From positions 1-35,113 of IMG/VR virus record IMGVR_UViG_3300047546_001246: a stretch of 35,113 nt of DNA; one strand, written 5' to 3'. Both the position numbers and the translations under genes were made by a program. The notes under the pieces were generated by a model, which was not told where the DNA came from, ran no database searches, and saw only the letters and a list, made by a program, of their open reading frames with translations. Of the stretch, positions 1-6,531 are shown one piece after another. Numbering within the stretch: position 1 is the stretch's first letter; each line of letters starts with the position of its first letter. The DNA comes from a virus.

Positions 1-2
1 CG

Positions 3-143
3 GATCAACGCGAAGCTTTGGACATGATCGCGCACAAGATTGGCCGCATCGTAAACGGCGATCCGGACTACGTCGACTCGTGGATAGACATTGCAGGCTA
101 CGCCAAGCTGGTGGCGGATCGTCTCAATGGGGTCGAGCGATGA
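3..143 (+). CDS. C-terminal part of DUF6378-like phage protein (5' truncated)
   Basis: The reading frame is open from the window edge to the TGA at 141-143, giving 46 residues. They include ALDMIAHKIGRIVNGDP and a NxDPDYVDSWIDIAGYAKLVADRL-type ending, with the key elements D-Y-V-D-S-W and D-I-A-G-Y-A. Tails of this kind end the phage proteins grouped as DUF6378, often near MazG-like nucleotide pyrophosphohydrolases; I know of no proven activity for them. The stop overlaps the next start (ATGA), so the two genes are translationally coupled. The N-terminus lies outside the window. The family call is from pattern memory only. Confidence 0.7.
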   Translation, partial: DQREALDMIAHKIGRIVNGDPDYVDSWIDIAGYAKLVADRLNGVER

Positions 144-340
144 AACCCCGTCAAGCTTTTCTGTACGCCGTGGCCGTTCTGACCTTGGCCCTATCCGGGT
201 GCCAAGAAGGTGCGAACAAACCGGACGAATCCGAAGCCCGCTATTGCGCCATGGTCGCGCGCTGGAACTCTGACGCCGCCGCAGGCGTGGCCCCGAAGAA
301 CCGAACCGGGTGGCCCCCGTATCAGGGGGAGTGCAAGTGA
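140..340 (+). CDS. Small predicted lipoprotein
   Basis: This 66-residue protein starts at the ATG that overlaps the upstream stop. A short basic start (MKPR) is followed by a hydrophobic stretch and the lipobox LALSGC, with the lipidated cysteine at about residue 21. The mature part is only about 45 residues and has two further cysteines (YCAM and GEC) and a GWPPYQGEC ending. The signal predicts export and lipid anchoring, probably to the outer membrane. Its place in the early operon, away from the lysis genes, argues against an outer spanin. Small phage lipoproteins can act in superinfection exclusion, but nothing here proves that. It ends in a TGATG overlap with the next gene. Confidence 0.7.
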   Translation: MKPRQAFLYAVAVLTLALSGCQEGANKPDESEARYCAMVARWNSDAAAGVAPKNRTGWPPYQGECK

Positions 341-984
341 TGACTTACTACACGACGCTGAATAAAATCCGAGAGCACTGCCCTTGCGAAAACGGATGGA
401 AAAAACTCTTGCGCAATCTTGGGAAAACTCAGGCAGACCATGAGCCGCTATCAATCATAACTATTTTGGACAGTAATGGTGTCAATGATGCGGCATGGTG
501 TTTGCGTGCAATAGACGACATCGACAAAGACGCGCGACTGTTTGCGGCGTGGTGCGCAAGACAAGTGCAGCATCTTATGACCGATCAAAGGTCTATTACG
601 GCATTAGATGTTGCCGATCGACATGCAACTGGAAATGCAACGGATGCCGAGTTGTCCGCAGCGTGGGCCGCAGCGTGGGCCGCAGCGGATGCCGCAGCGG
701 ATGCCGCAGCGTGGGCCGCAGCGTATACCGCAAATATGGCCGCAGCGAGGGCCGCAGCGAGGGCCGCAGCGAGGGACGCAGCGGTGGACGCAGAGTGGGC
801 AGCGAGGGACGCAGCGTGGGCCGCAGCGTGGGCCGCAGCTGGGGCCGCAGCGAGGGGCGCAGCGAGGGCCGCAGCGGTGGACGCAGCGTTGACCGCTGCG
901 GTAAACGCTCAAGGGGCAGAATTCAGACGTAGATTTGGGGGTGCTGACAGCGCCGCCATCGCTAAAGCGGAGGGGCAATCATGA
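340..984 (+). CDS. Alanine-repeat phage protein (possible Imm5-like)
   Basis: The 214-residue protein has two parts. Residues 1-105 are ordinary sequence (MTYYTTLNKIREHCPCENGW, then DDIDKDARLFAAWCARQVQH). Residues about 106-190 are a degenerate Ala-rich array of the type AAWAAAWAAADAAA. The chosen ATG at 340 overlaps the upstream stop and follows an AGGGGGAG ribosome-binding site at 324-331; an upstream in-frame codon at 310 lies inside the lipoprotein gene. Proteins with this layout are common in tailed phages, and similar Ala repeats occur in the Imm5 immunity family. That link is weak inference. The function is unknown. The first third is visibly more AT-rich than the repeat part. Confidence 0.7.
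   Translation: MTYYTTLNKIREHCPCENGWKKLLRNLGKTQADHEPLSIITILDSNGVNDAAWCLRAIDDIDKDARLFAAWCARQVQHLMTDQRSITALDVADRHATGNATDAELSAAWAAAWAAADAAADAAAWAAAYTANMAAARAAARAAARDAAVDAEWAARDAAWAAAWAAAGAAARGAARAAAVDAALTAAVNAQGAEFRRRFGGADSAAIAKAEGQS
655..900 (+). repeat. Degenerate GCAGCG-based tandem array
   Basis: The DNA repeats units built on GCAGCGTGGGCC, GCAGCGAGGGCC and GCAGCGGATGCC, 12 to 15 nt long, about 17 to 20 times. In the gene's frame they code A-A-W, A-A-R and A-A-D triplets. The same array is free of stops in the two other forward frames and in at least one reverse frame, which gives GRS, PQRG and CGPR repeats. These are by-products of the unit sequence. An array like this is expected to change length by slippage or recombination. 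Confidence 0.8.
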
Positions 985-1070
985 CACCAGAACTCGCAGC
1001 CGCGCTTGCCCGGTTACAGGCAATGATGGACCGGTTACGGCACAAGCTTGAAAACGGCACGATCCATTGA
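981..1070 (+). CDS. 29-residue small protein, paralog fragment of 1441-1623
   Basis: This short frame starts at an ATG that overlaps the previous stop (ATGA) and has a GGAGGGG site at 969-975. Its C-terminal segment MMDRLRHKLENGTIH closely resembles the end of the protein at 1441-1623 (TMDLLRHRLDGGHLQ). It could be a real micro-protein or the remnant of a duplicated gene whose N-terminal part was lost. The coupled start and good ribosome-binding site favour translation. Confidence 0.5.
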   Translation: MTPELAAALARLQAMMDRLRHKLENGTIH

Positions 1071-1081
1071 AGGAGGCAATC

Positions 1082-1438
1082 ATGAAAACCAAGATCATCG
1101 CATGTCTGTTGGCGGCGTTGTCTGTTTCCACTCCCGCGATGGCCGAACCGATGTTTGCGCAGGACAAAGCCAATCACTTTGCTGTGTCGGCGAGTTTGGC
1201 CGCGCTGACGACGAGGTCTTACGGGATGCCTGCGGGCATGGTGCTTGCAATGCTTCCTGGCGTTGCGAAAGAAGTCAGCGACATGGACGGCAGCGGCACG
1301 CCGTCAGTCAAGGACATGGTCGCGAACTTTGCCGGCGTGCTGGTTGGCGCAGCACTCCCTAAACAATACGTGATCGCGCCGATTGCACCCCGAGGCGTGG
1401 TCGAAGGCGTGAGTTTCTATTACCTGATGGAGCTGTGA
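1082..1438 (+). CDS. Exported YfiM/DUF2279-like protein
   Basis: A strong AAGGAGG at 1068-1074 sets the start at ATG 1082; the in-frame ATG at 1067 precedes it and is less likely. The 118-residue product begins with a clear signal peptide (MKTKIIACLLAALSVSTPAMA, cleavage likely after AMA). The mature part has DKANHF, a small-residue helix, then GVAKEVSDMDGSG, S-V-K-D-M and a final hydrophobic GVLVGAAL. This DKxxHF ... KExxD ... SxKD pattern resembles YfiM/DUF2279 envelope proteins. The role is unknown; the signal peptide places it in the periplasm or membrane. Confidence 0.65.
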   Translation: MKTKIIACLLAALSVSTPAMAEPMFAQDKANHFAVSASLAALTTRSYGMPAGMVLAMLPGVAKEVSDMDGSGTPSVKDMVANFAGVLVGAALPKQYVIAPIAPRGVVEGVSFYYLMEL

Positions 1439-1440
1439 AC

Positions 1441-1623
1441 ATGGACGCGAAGACCAAACAGAACGCTGACCTGATCGACGCCGCTGTCGACGGTTTGTCC
1501 GCGTCGTTGCAAACGGATCACGACAGCCCGGAATGGCTTGCGGATGTGTTGGAAGCGGCGCAACGCTTGCGCGCAACCATGGATCTGCTGCGCCACCGCC
1601 TCGATGGCGGTCATCTGCAATGA
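1441..1623 (+). CDS. Small helical hypothetical protein
   Basis: This 60-residue acidic, helix-rich protein (MDAKTKQNADLIDAAVDGL at the start, RLRATMDLLRHRLDGG at the end) has no recognised domain. ATG 1441 is preceded by GGAG at 1429-1432; a GTG at 1435 is an alternative. The stop overlaps the ATG of the next gene. Its C-terminus matches the 29-residue product at 981-1070, which suggests a local duplication around the exported protein gene. Confidence 0.6.
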   Translation: MDAKTKQNADLIDAAVDGLSASLQTDHDSPEWLADVLEAAQRLRATMDLLRHRLDGGHLQ

Positions 1624-1814
1624 ACGAAAACCCGAACCTGCCGGCCTACAGCGCGAAACCTGGGTCGGTGTACTGGCGCAACCCAGCACAGTACGCGCCG
1701 CCCGTCGGCCGAAAACTGCTGCTACTGACCGACGGTGGCGTGGCAGTGATTGGGCTGTGGGCCAAGGACGGCGGATTCCAGGCGTGGAGCCCTTTGCCAA
1801 AGAGGATCAAGTGA
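1620..1814 (+). CDS. Hypothetical protein, 64 aa
   Basis: The start ATG overlaps the upstream stop (ATGA). The product has a Pro-rich N-terminus (MNENPNLPAYSAKPGSVYW), then a likely small beta domain (KLLLLTDGGVAVIGLW) ending WSPLPKRIK. Short proteins with a TDGGVAVIGxW core are frequent in phage early operons and have no known function. The next gene starts within its stop codon (TGATG). Confidence 0.65.
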   Translation: MNENPNLPAYSAKPGSVYWRNPAQYAPPVGRKLLLLTDGGVAVIGLWAKDGGFQAWSPLPKRIK

Positions 1815-2239
1815 TGACTGATAAATGGTCCAGAGTGCTTAGCGCACACCCGGTCAACAGGCAGGCGGCCATCGCAGTTAGCCAGACTGGCTGCGAAGAC
1901 GAGCGCGGATTCTTAACTCGGACAGAGCTATTGCACTTGCTCTGCCGCATTCGCCGCAAACACCGATTGCTTAAGCGCGTGCTTGGTATTACCCAAAGAC
2001 GGCAGCACAAAAACATGATGCGAGCATTTGCGGAGCGCCGGCCGCACTACAAAGTGCAGAGCGAACCGCGGGCGTTCGCTGAATACATGCGCTGCGGTGT
2101 GGAAATAGCACGGCTCTCACAAGAGTTGGCAACTGATCGCAAGTGCCGGCAGCTCGCCGCTGTGTATAGCAACAAAGCAAAGGGGGAGGGAATGCCACGC
2201 GACGAAATCACTGTGCCATGCGACCTATTTGCAACCTGA
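1814..2239 (+). CDS. Basic hypothetical protein, 141 aa
   Basis: The gene starts at the ATG that shares a base with the previous TGA, after GAGGA at 1802-1806. The product is strongly basic and helical in the middle (LLCRIRRKHRLLKRVLGITQ), with RRQHKNMM and EIARLSQELATDRK following. I do not recognise a family; a nucleic-acid-binding role would fit the charge but is only a guess. The middle and end are more AT-rich than the replication genes downstream. Confidence 0.55.
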   Translation: MTDKWSRVLSAHPVNRQAAIAVSQTGCEDERGFLTRTELLHLLCRIRRKHRLLKRVLGITQRRQHKNMMRAFAERRPHYKVQSEPRAFAEYMRCGVEIARLSQELATDRKCRQLAAVYSNKAKGEGMPRDEITVPCDLFAT

Positions 2240-2265
2240 GAAACAAAGATTTATCGGAGCAATTT

Positions 2266-2748
2266 ATGGAAACTTTATACGAACAAGAAGCTCAAGATCT
2301 AGCAAGTTTGGGGGGCCGACTGGCGCTGGAACTGGAATGTCTACTGTTGGACAGCTCGGATATAGCAAGCGTCAGCAAATGGTGGGGCTCCGCTCACGAA
2401 GCGCTGGATGCATGGCGAAAGTATTTGTGGGGTATCAGCAATAGGCCCAGCGGCGAACTGATAGCGAACCAAATAGCGAATCAAGCCAAAACTTCTGGTT
2501 CGCCAATCGAAGGGCGCTGCAAATTGTGCGATGGCGCAACCCCGAATTCCGGTCGGTTAGACAGAACCGCAGAATGCAACTGCCAGCGGCAACCTTTGGA
2601 TGGCATAAACGTCTTCCGGCTGATCGAGGACAACGGCCTGACGTTGCACGGAGACATTGAACATTTCGCCTACCTTGTGGCCAACTCTGAACGAGAGCGG
2701 ATCAAGATGGAACAACAACGCTGCTATGTGGCCAAGGGCGGCTCATGA
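2266..2748 (+). CDS. Hypothetical protein with a Cys cluster
   Basis: ATG 2266 is preceded by GGAG at 2256-2259. An earlier in-frame ATG at 2218 would overlap the previous gene and lacks a good site. The 160-residue product has an acidic helical N-terminal half (EQEAQDLASLGGRLALELE), then a cluster GRCKLCDGA ... ECNCQ with four cysteines (CxxC and CxC) that could bind zinc, then a helical C-terminus. No family is recognised. Base composition is AT-richer than the neighbours, which suggests separate acquisition. Confidence 0.55.
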   Translation: METLYEQEAQDLASLGGRLALELECLLLDSSDIASVSKWWGSAHEALDAWRKYLWGISNRPSGELIANQIANQAKTSGSPIEGRCKLCDGATPNSGRLDRTAECNCQRQPLDGINVFRLIEDNGLTLHGDIEHFAYLVANSERERIKMEQQRCYVAKGGS

Positions 2749-2798
2749 TCACCATGCCATTTGAGACGACCTATATCCGCTCAAGGGGTAAAGCATGA
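2745..2798 (+). pseudogene. 17-codon frame, likely remnant of a duplicated gene end
   Basis: A coupled ATG (TCATGA junction) opens a 17-residue frame ending TYIRSRGKA. That ending matches the C-terminus of the next protein (AIRARGKA), and the DNA beneath is a 24-bp imperfect repeat. The simplest reading is a leftover 3' end of a second copy of the 2795-2986 gene, with the body deleted. Confidence 0.4.
2775..2798 (+). repeat. 24-bp gene-joint direct repeat, copy 1
   Basis: The 17-bp core CAAGGGGTAAAGCATGA (2782-2798) is identical to 2970-2986, with partial identity extending left to 24 bp. Each copy holds the end of one frame, a ribosome-binding site (AAGGGG) and the ATG of the next gene. Confidence 0.85.
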
Positions 2799-2986
2799 AG
2801 TGGATCAAAGACAAACTGTGTGACTGGTTTCATGCGGGCGGCGACATAAAACGAGACCGTAATGGGTGCATCAACTGGCAGTGCCGGACATGCGGCCGGT
2901 GGGCTGATCCAGTGGACGAGCGGACGGAAGAAAGGATTGTTGAAGCTGATATCAGAAAAGCCATTCGAGCAAGGGGTAAAGCATGA
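2795..2986 (+). CDS. Small zinc-finger-like phage protein
   Basis: A 63-residue product starts at the ATG after AAGGGG at 2783-2788. MKWIKDKLCDWFHAGGDI leads into NWQCRTCGRWADP, where a CxxC pair with nearby Cys and His could hold zinc. The C-terminus is a charged helix ending RARGKA. Proteins with DWFHxGGDI ... CRxCGRWADP recur in tailed phages next to small early genes; the function is unknown. The stop overlaps the next start within repeat copy 2. Confidence 0.65.
   Translation: MKWIKDKLCDWFHAGGDIKRDRNGCINWQCRTCGRWADPVDERTEERIVEADIRKAIRARGKA
2963..2986 (+). repeat. 24-bp gene-joint direct repeat, copy 2
   Basis: Partner of 2775-2798. It spans the codons for IRARGKA, the stop, the AAGGGG site and the ATG of the 2983 gene. 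The two copies could recombine to delete or duplicate the gene between them. Confidence 0.85.
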
Positions 2987-3696
2987 CCCCGTTTATCAAA
3001 GAATCCGTGAAGTGGTTTGCATCGGCCGGAGTCGATCCGACCGAGCTTGCATGGTTTGACGTTTCTGCGGTTCTTAATGCTCGCGGCGACGATGAATACA
3101 AGCAAAACGACTGGCTGATCGATTACCGGCCGCCGTTTGATCGCAACATTATCATCGGCAAGGCAGCGCGCACCGGCAAGGCATACGAGCTATTTGTTAC
3201 CGTGATTGGTTCTGATCCGCATCAAGGCATCGTGTTTAACTCGTGGGTCAGTACAAACGGCGGAAAGCCAAAGTCCAGCCCTTTGTATTTGTATTGCGTA
3301 GACGGTAGCGTCGTTCGGTACGGGCCATGCAAGGGCGAGGAAATAATGAGCGAGCACGATGTTAGGTGGTCGCTCGGGCTGATTGAGCTGTGGTTTGAGA
3401 GCTTGGCAAAGCAAGCCACCCAGGCGCATGTGCCATCAATCAAGCGCGGCCTAACGTCGGATCGGCTTATCAAGAAAGGACAGCCACCGCTTTATGACTG
3501 GCGCACCGTGATCGTTCAGCCGATCAAGCCAGTTAAACGCGAGCGCCTGGGCGGTACACACGCATCGCCGCGCCAGCACGACCGACGCGGGCATATGCGC
3601 CGGCTGCCGGGCGGCAAGCAGGTATGGGTTAAGCCGTGCCGGGTTGGTGACGCAGCGCGCGGCACCGTGTTCCACGACTATGAGGTGAGAGCATGA
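2983..3696 (+). CDS. Hypothetical phage protein, 237 aa
   Basis: It starts at the ATG in repeat copy 2. The N-terminal two thirds look like a mixed alpha/beta domain (VKWFASAGVDPTELAWFDV, YRPPFDRNIIIGKAARTGK, YCVDGSVVRYGP). The C-terminus is a distinct basic tail, GGTHASPRQHDRRGH followed by MRRLPGGKQVWVKPCRVGD, ending HDYEVRA. Such a His/Arg-rich tail is seen in several phage proteins and may bind nucleic acid or metal; this is inference. The function is unknown. The stop codon lies in a 25-bp repeat found again 50 bp downstream. Confidence 0.65.
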   Translation: MTPFIKESVKWFASAGVDPTELAWFDVSAVLNARGDDEYKQNDWLIDYRPPFDRNIIIGKAARTGKAYELFVTVIGSDPHQGIVFNSWVSTNGGKPKSSPLYLYCVDGSVVRYGPCKGEEIMSEHDVRWSLGLIELWFESLAKQATQAHVPSIKRGLTSDRLIKKGQPPLYDWRTVIVQPIKPVKRERLGGTHASPRQHDRRGHMRRLPGGKQVWVKPCRVGDAARGTVFHDYEVRA

Positions 3697-3697
3697 C
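3673..3697 (+). repeat. 25-bp gene-joint direct repeat, copy 1
   Basis: The element around ACTATGAGGTGAGAG (stop, GAGGTGAGAG ribosome site and start) occurs here and at 3723-3747 with 2 to 3 differences. Between the copies lies only an 11-codon frame (3693-3728), probably what remains after a deletion. Confidence 0.8.
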
Positions 3698-3722
3698 CAT
3701 CCCGAGCAAATCCTCGATATGG

Positions 3723-3747
3723 TCATGACTATGAGGTGAGAGTGTGA
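3723..3747 (+). repeat. 25-bp gene-joint direct repeat, copy 2
   Basis: Second copy of the 3673-3697 element. It supplies the ribosome-binding site for the GTG-started HTH gene at 3744. Confidence 0.8.
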
Positions 3748-4043
3748 CTAACAAACGATCAAGCAAAACCACTCCGGCTCCCAATGGTTACATCACGACT
3801 GAGGAAGCAGCAAAGATCATGTGTATCACGACGCGTGGGCTGCACAACATGCGGGCCGATGGGCGTGGTCCGAAGGCCGTCAAGATCAATGGTCGGTTCT
3901 ACTACGACGCAAAGACGGTGAATGCTTTCCCGAATAAGCAAAAGAGCGCGGCTTGCTGGGAAAACCGAGAGCCGATTGCCCTGAACTGGAAAGCACCGAA
4001 GGTGGTTCAAGCTACGACAAATGACGCGGAGAATGAATCATGA
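3744..4043 (+). CDS. HTH_17/MerR-type DNA-binding protein
   Basis: A GTG start follows GAGGTGAGAG at 3732-3741. Residues about 15-60 form a winged-helix excisionase/MerR-like domain: GYITTEEAAKIMCITTRGLH is the helix-turn-helix, then NMRADGRGPKAVKINGRFYY, with the wing and a final helix that places the DNA strand. The remaining C-terminus is Ala/Asn-rich and probably disordered. It may be a regulator of the early operon or a recombination directionality factor. A second HTH_17 protein next to attP (13993) is the better excisionase candidate, so a regulatory role is more likely here. Confidence 0.75.
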   Translation: MTNKRSSKTTPAPNGYITTEEAAKIMCITTRGLHNMRADGRGPKAVKINGRFYYDAKTVNAFPNKQKSAACWENREPIALNWKAPKVVQATTNDAENES

Positions 4044-4246
4044 TCAACGTCTTCTACCGCTACAACGCCCCGCAGTGCGCAGAACCAAAGCTGCACTGCC
4101 AGACTGTACCGATCAAAGAGGCCGCGCCTCTAGTTGATGCGCTTAAGCCGGTTACGTCAGAGATCCTGGTGGAGCATGTGACGCTCGACAGTCTGCGCAA
4201 CGTGACGCGGCCAGCCCCGACGCCGAACGCGGTGCGGATTAAGTAA
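4040..4246 (+). CDS. Hypothetical protein, 68 aa
   Basis: The ATG overlaps the upstream stop (ATGA). The product (MINVFYRYNAPQCAEPKLHC at the start) carries two cysteines and a VTSEILVEHVTLDSLRN segment that looks like a small alpha/beta fold. No family is recognised. Coupling to the HTH gene suggests co-translation. Confidence 0.55.
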   Translation: MINVFYRYNAPQCAEPKLHCQTVPIKEAAPLVDALKPVTSEILVEHVTLDSLRNVTRPAPTPNAVRIK

Positions 4247-4262
4247 CTAAGAAAGGATTGAT

Positions 4263-4646
4263 ATGGATAAGTGCTATAGCGCCAACGATGAGGACTTCAT
4301 ATACCAGGGCGTTGGAGAACTGTTTGACGCCCTGGATTCGTGCGGCGAACTGGTCGTCGGTCGGGTCTACTACGAGGCCGATTTTCGAAACTTATTGCCC
4401 TCTGACCTCATTAATAAGCATCGAATTGGATCAATCCTCGAGCAGTTCGACGATGACTTGTACGAGAAAATTGGAGAGATATCTGGCAACGATTTTTATA
4501 ACGTGACGGACGATGCCAAGGAAGAACTGCGCCAGCTACTCAACACCTGGATTGAAAAGCACGTAAATGTGTCGAAGTATTGGAAGATCGTCGGCAAATC
4601 GCGGGAGCGCGTGGTGACAGCCGAAGACCTTGAAACGATGCCGTGA
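4263..4646 (+). CDS. Acidic hypothetical phage protein, 127 aa
   Basis: A clear AAGAAAGGA site at 4250-4258 precedes ATG 4263. The protein is acidic and mixed alpha/beta: CYSANDEDFIYQGVGELFDA, then a GELVVGRVYYEADFRN strand region, then EELRQLLNTWIEKHVNVSKY and a VTAEDLE end. Phage proteins with DEDFxYxGVGELFDALD and a C-terminal LLNTWIEKH helix are widespread and unnamed. The function is unknown. Confidence 0.65.
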   Translation: MDKCYSANDEDFIYQGVGELFDALDSCGELVVGRVYYEADFRNLLPSDLINKHRIGSILEQFDDDLYEKIGEISGNDFYNVTDDAKEELRQLLNTWIEKHVNVSKYWKIVGKSRERVVTAEDLETMP

Positions 4647-4658
4647 GGATTAAATAAC

Positions 4659-4916
4659 GTGATTAAGACCGCCCGCGCCCGCACCGACACCTCAGAAATC
4701 GCCGCCGACATTGTTGCGGCCGTCAGCCGACTGCGCCCCGTCGCTTCGCAGACTGATGAAAGCGCATGGGCAGAGATCGAGACCTTCATCGCCATTGCGC
4801 TCAAGGTCTTTGCGAAGACCAATCCATCAAAACTGCGCGACGCTGCGCGGACGGTCGAGATTCACGCGCGGATCAACAACATCAAATGCCTAACTGATGA
4901 CGAGGAACTCAAGTGA
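4659..4916 (+). CDS. Helical hypothetical protein, 85 aa
   Basis: GTG start with GAGGA at 4645-4649, about 9 nt upstream. The protein is almost entirely alpha-helical and Ala-rich (TSEIAADIVAAVSRLRP, AWAEIETFIAIALKVFAK), ending in an acidic tail. No motif gives a function. Its end overlaps the GTG of the next small gene. Confidence 0.55.
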   Translation: MIKTARARTDTSEIAADIVAAVSRLRPVASQTDESAWAEIETFIAIALKVFAKTNPSKLRDAARTVEIHARINNIKCLTDDEELK

Positions 4917-5092
4917 CAGACGAACCGTTAAGCAGTGCTTACAAGTTGCATTCCTGCTCGTACTACTGCCACCACCCGGAGTGCATCAAGGCCCAACGCG
5001 ATTACTTGCGCGACAGAGTGTTGGAGCTGGAGTCGTCGCTGTCTGATCTTGAGCAGACCGACAAACCGCGCAACCTGATTGGTCTCGTCTAG
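4913..5092 (+). CDS. 59-residue Cys/His-rich small protein
   Basis: A GTG that overlaps the upstream stop (GTGA), with GAGGAA at 4902-4907, opens a frame to the TAG at 5090-5092. The product has HSCSYYCHHPECIKAQRDYL, a compact Cys/His cluster that could bind zinc, followed by a coiled-coil-like LRDRVLELESSLSDLEQ. It sits directly before the helicase. The function is unknown; a small zinc adaptor of the replication proteins is possible. Confidence 0.55.
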   Translation: MTDEPLSSAYKLHSCSYYCHHPECIKAQRDYLRDRVLELESSLSDLEQTDKPRNLIGLV

Positions 5093-5097
5093 CCTGT

Positions 5098-6477
5098 ATG
5101 AATATTGAGACGCCGTTTCCCTATCAGTACGAGGGCGCAGAGTGGTTGGCGAAAATGCCACAAGCGTTGCTCGCCGATGAGATGGGGTTGGGAAAGAGTG
5201 CGCAGGCGGTGATGGCATGCGATCTCGTGGCCGCGGATGACATCATCATCGTCTGCCCCGCGGCTGTGCGGATCAATTGGGCGCGGGAGTTTCAGCGGTT
5301 CAGCCCAATGGATCGCCGGATCACTTTGATCATGAACGGCAAGGTGAAGCCCACCTCGGGCGTCAACATCATCAGTTACGACCTATTGGCGGCTAACGAC
5401 AAGCTGTGCAAACAGATCAAGGCAGATCCGTGGGACGTGCTGGTGCTCGACGAAGCCCACTACCTCAAAGAGCGCTCAGCCAAACGCACGCGGGCATTGT
5501 ACGGCAACGCGAGGCATGTCGGGATCATCGGCAGCGCCAAACGTTGTTGGCGGCTGACAGGCACGCCGATGCCCAACAACGCATCCGAACTCTACACCCA
5601 CCTCAAAAGCGCGGGCATCGAACAGCGCTCGTACTGGGATTTTGTCTACGAGTTTTGCCAAGGGTTTGACTCTGAGTTTGGCCACAAGATCACCGGAGTC
5701 AAGAACGTTCCCCAATTGAAGAACTTGTTGGCGCAATTCATGCTGCGCCGCAAGAAGGATGAGGTTATGACGCAGCTACCCCCAATTACGTTCTCCGAAG
5801 TCACAGTGCAACGCAGCCCAGTGGATCTCGATCCATGGTTCTTCGAGAACTGGCAATCGATCGGCATTCCGGCGTTTCTTGATCAGCTCAAAGAGGTCGA
5901 TAGCTCGCTCAAGACTGCGATGCAGGTGGCTAAGCGTGGCCACCATCACAACTTTGACGACACCCTGCGTCTGGTGGACTCGTTCAGTAAATCGACCAGC
6001 ACGCTTCGCCGTTACATTGGATTGGCGAAACTGCCCAACGTGCTCGACATCATTGAAGAAGAGTTAGCCACCAAAGCGGTCGACAAGATCGTGCTCTTCG
6101 CCATCCATCAGCAGGTGATCGAGCTCACGCGCCTTCGCTTCAGGAAGTATGGCGCGGTGACGCTCTTTGGCGGCACCCCTGCCAAAAAACGTCAGGAGCA
6201 CATCGACAAGTTTCAAAACGACAAACGCTGCCGGGTGTTCATTGGGCAGATCGTGGCCGCAGGCACGGGGATTACACTCACCGCCGCGCACGAAGTGGCG
6301 TTTATTGAGTCTTCCTGGGTGCCCGCCGACAACGCGCAAGCGGCCATGCGCTGCCATCGCGTGGGCCAGATCAAGCCCGTGCGCGTGCGGTTCTTCACGT
6401 GTGAAGGGTCGGTGGACGAAGAAGTAATGAGCGTTGTTGTCCACAAGACGCGGAACATCACGAAAGTGATTGACTAA
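5098..6477 (+). CDS. SNF2-type DEAD/DEAH-box helicase
   Basis: A 459-residue superfamily 2 ATPase with both RecA-like lobes. Residues 24-37 hold motif I (LLADEMGLGKSAQAV), D118-E-A-H121 is motif II in VLVLDEAHYLK, and LTGTPMPN is motif III. The second lobe has FGGTPAKKRQEHIDKF, then motif V (AAGTGITLTAA) and motif VI (QAAMRCHRVGQ, R418 and R421). The length is that of compact phage SNF2 proteins, which lack the accessory domains of chromatin remodellers. It probably moves on double-stranded DNA to help replication or recombination. The ribosome site is weak, so translation may depend on coupling to the preceding small gene. It opens the replication module. Confidence 0.92.
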   Translation: MNIETPFPYQYEGAEWLAKMPQALLADEMGLGKSAQAVMACDLVAADDIIIVCPAAVRINWAREFQRFSPMDRRITLIMNGKVKPTSGVNIISYDLLAANDKLCKQIKADPWDVLVLDEAHYLKERSAKRTRALYGNARHVGIIGSAKRCWRLTGTPMPNNASELYTHLKSAGIEQRSYWDFVYEFCQGFDSEFGHKITGVKNVPQLKNLLAQFMLRRKKDEVMTQLPPITFSEVTVQRSPVDLDPWFFENWQSIGIPAFLDQLKEVDSSLKTAMQVAKRGHHHNFDDTLRLVDSFSKSTSTLRRYIGLAKLPNVLDIIEEELATKAVDKIVLFAIHQQVIELTRLRFRKYGAVTLFGGTPAKKRQEHIDKFQNDKRCRVFIGQIVAAGTGITLTAAHEVAFIESSWVPADNAQAAMRCHRVGQIKPVRVRFFTCEGSVDEEVMSVVVHKTRNITKVID

Positions 6478-6499
6478 GCCATTGCGATTACCGCAATAT
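6470..6499 (+). promoter_or_regulatory. Weak promoter-like sequence with 6-bp hairpin
   Basis: TTGACT (6470-6475) followed at 18 nt by CAATAT (6494-6499) is a poor sigma-70-like pair. It overlaps the inverted repeat ATTGCG/CGCAAT (6481-6497). It lies in the only gap between the helicase and the next gene. The evidence is thin. Confidence 0.2.
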
Positions 6500-6531
6500 T
6501 CGTTGCCATCTAAACATAACTGAGCATACTC

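Noticed and set aside
495-932. Alternative frames (GRS, PQRG and CGPR repeats) over the alanine array as genes
   Set aside because: They arise from the repeat unit being stop-free in several frames; only the 340-984 frame has a coupled start, a ribosome site and a conserved-looking N-terminal domain.
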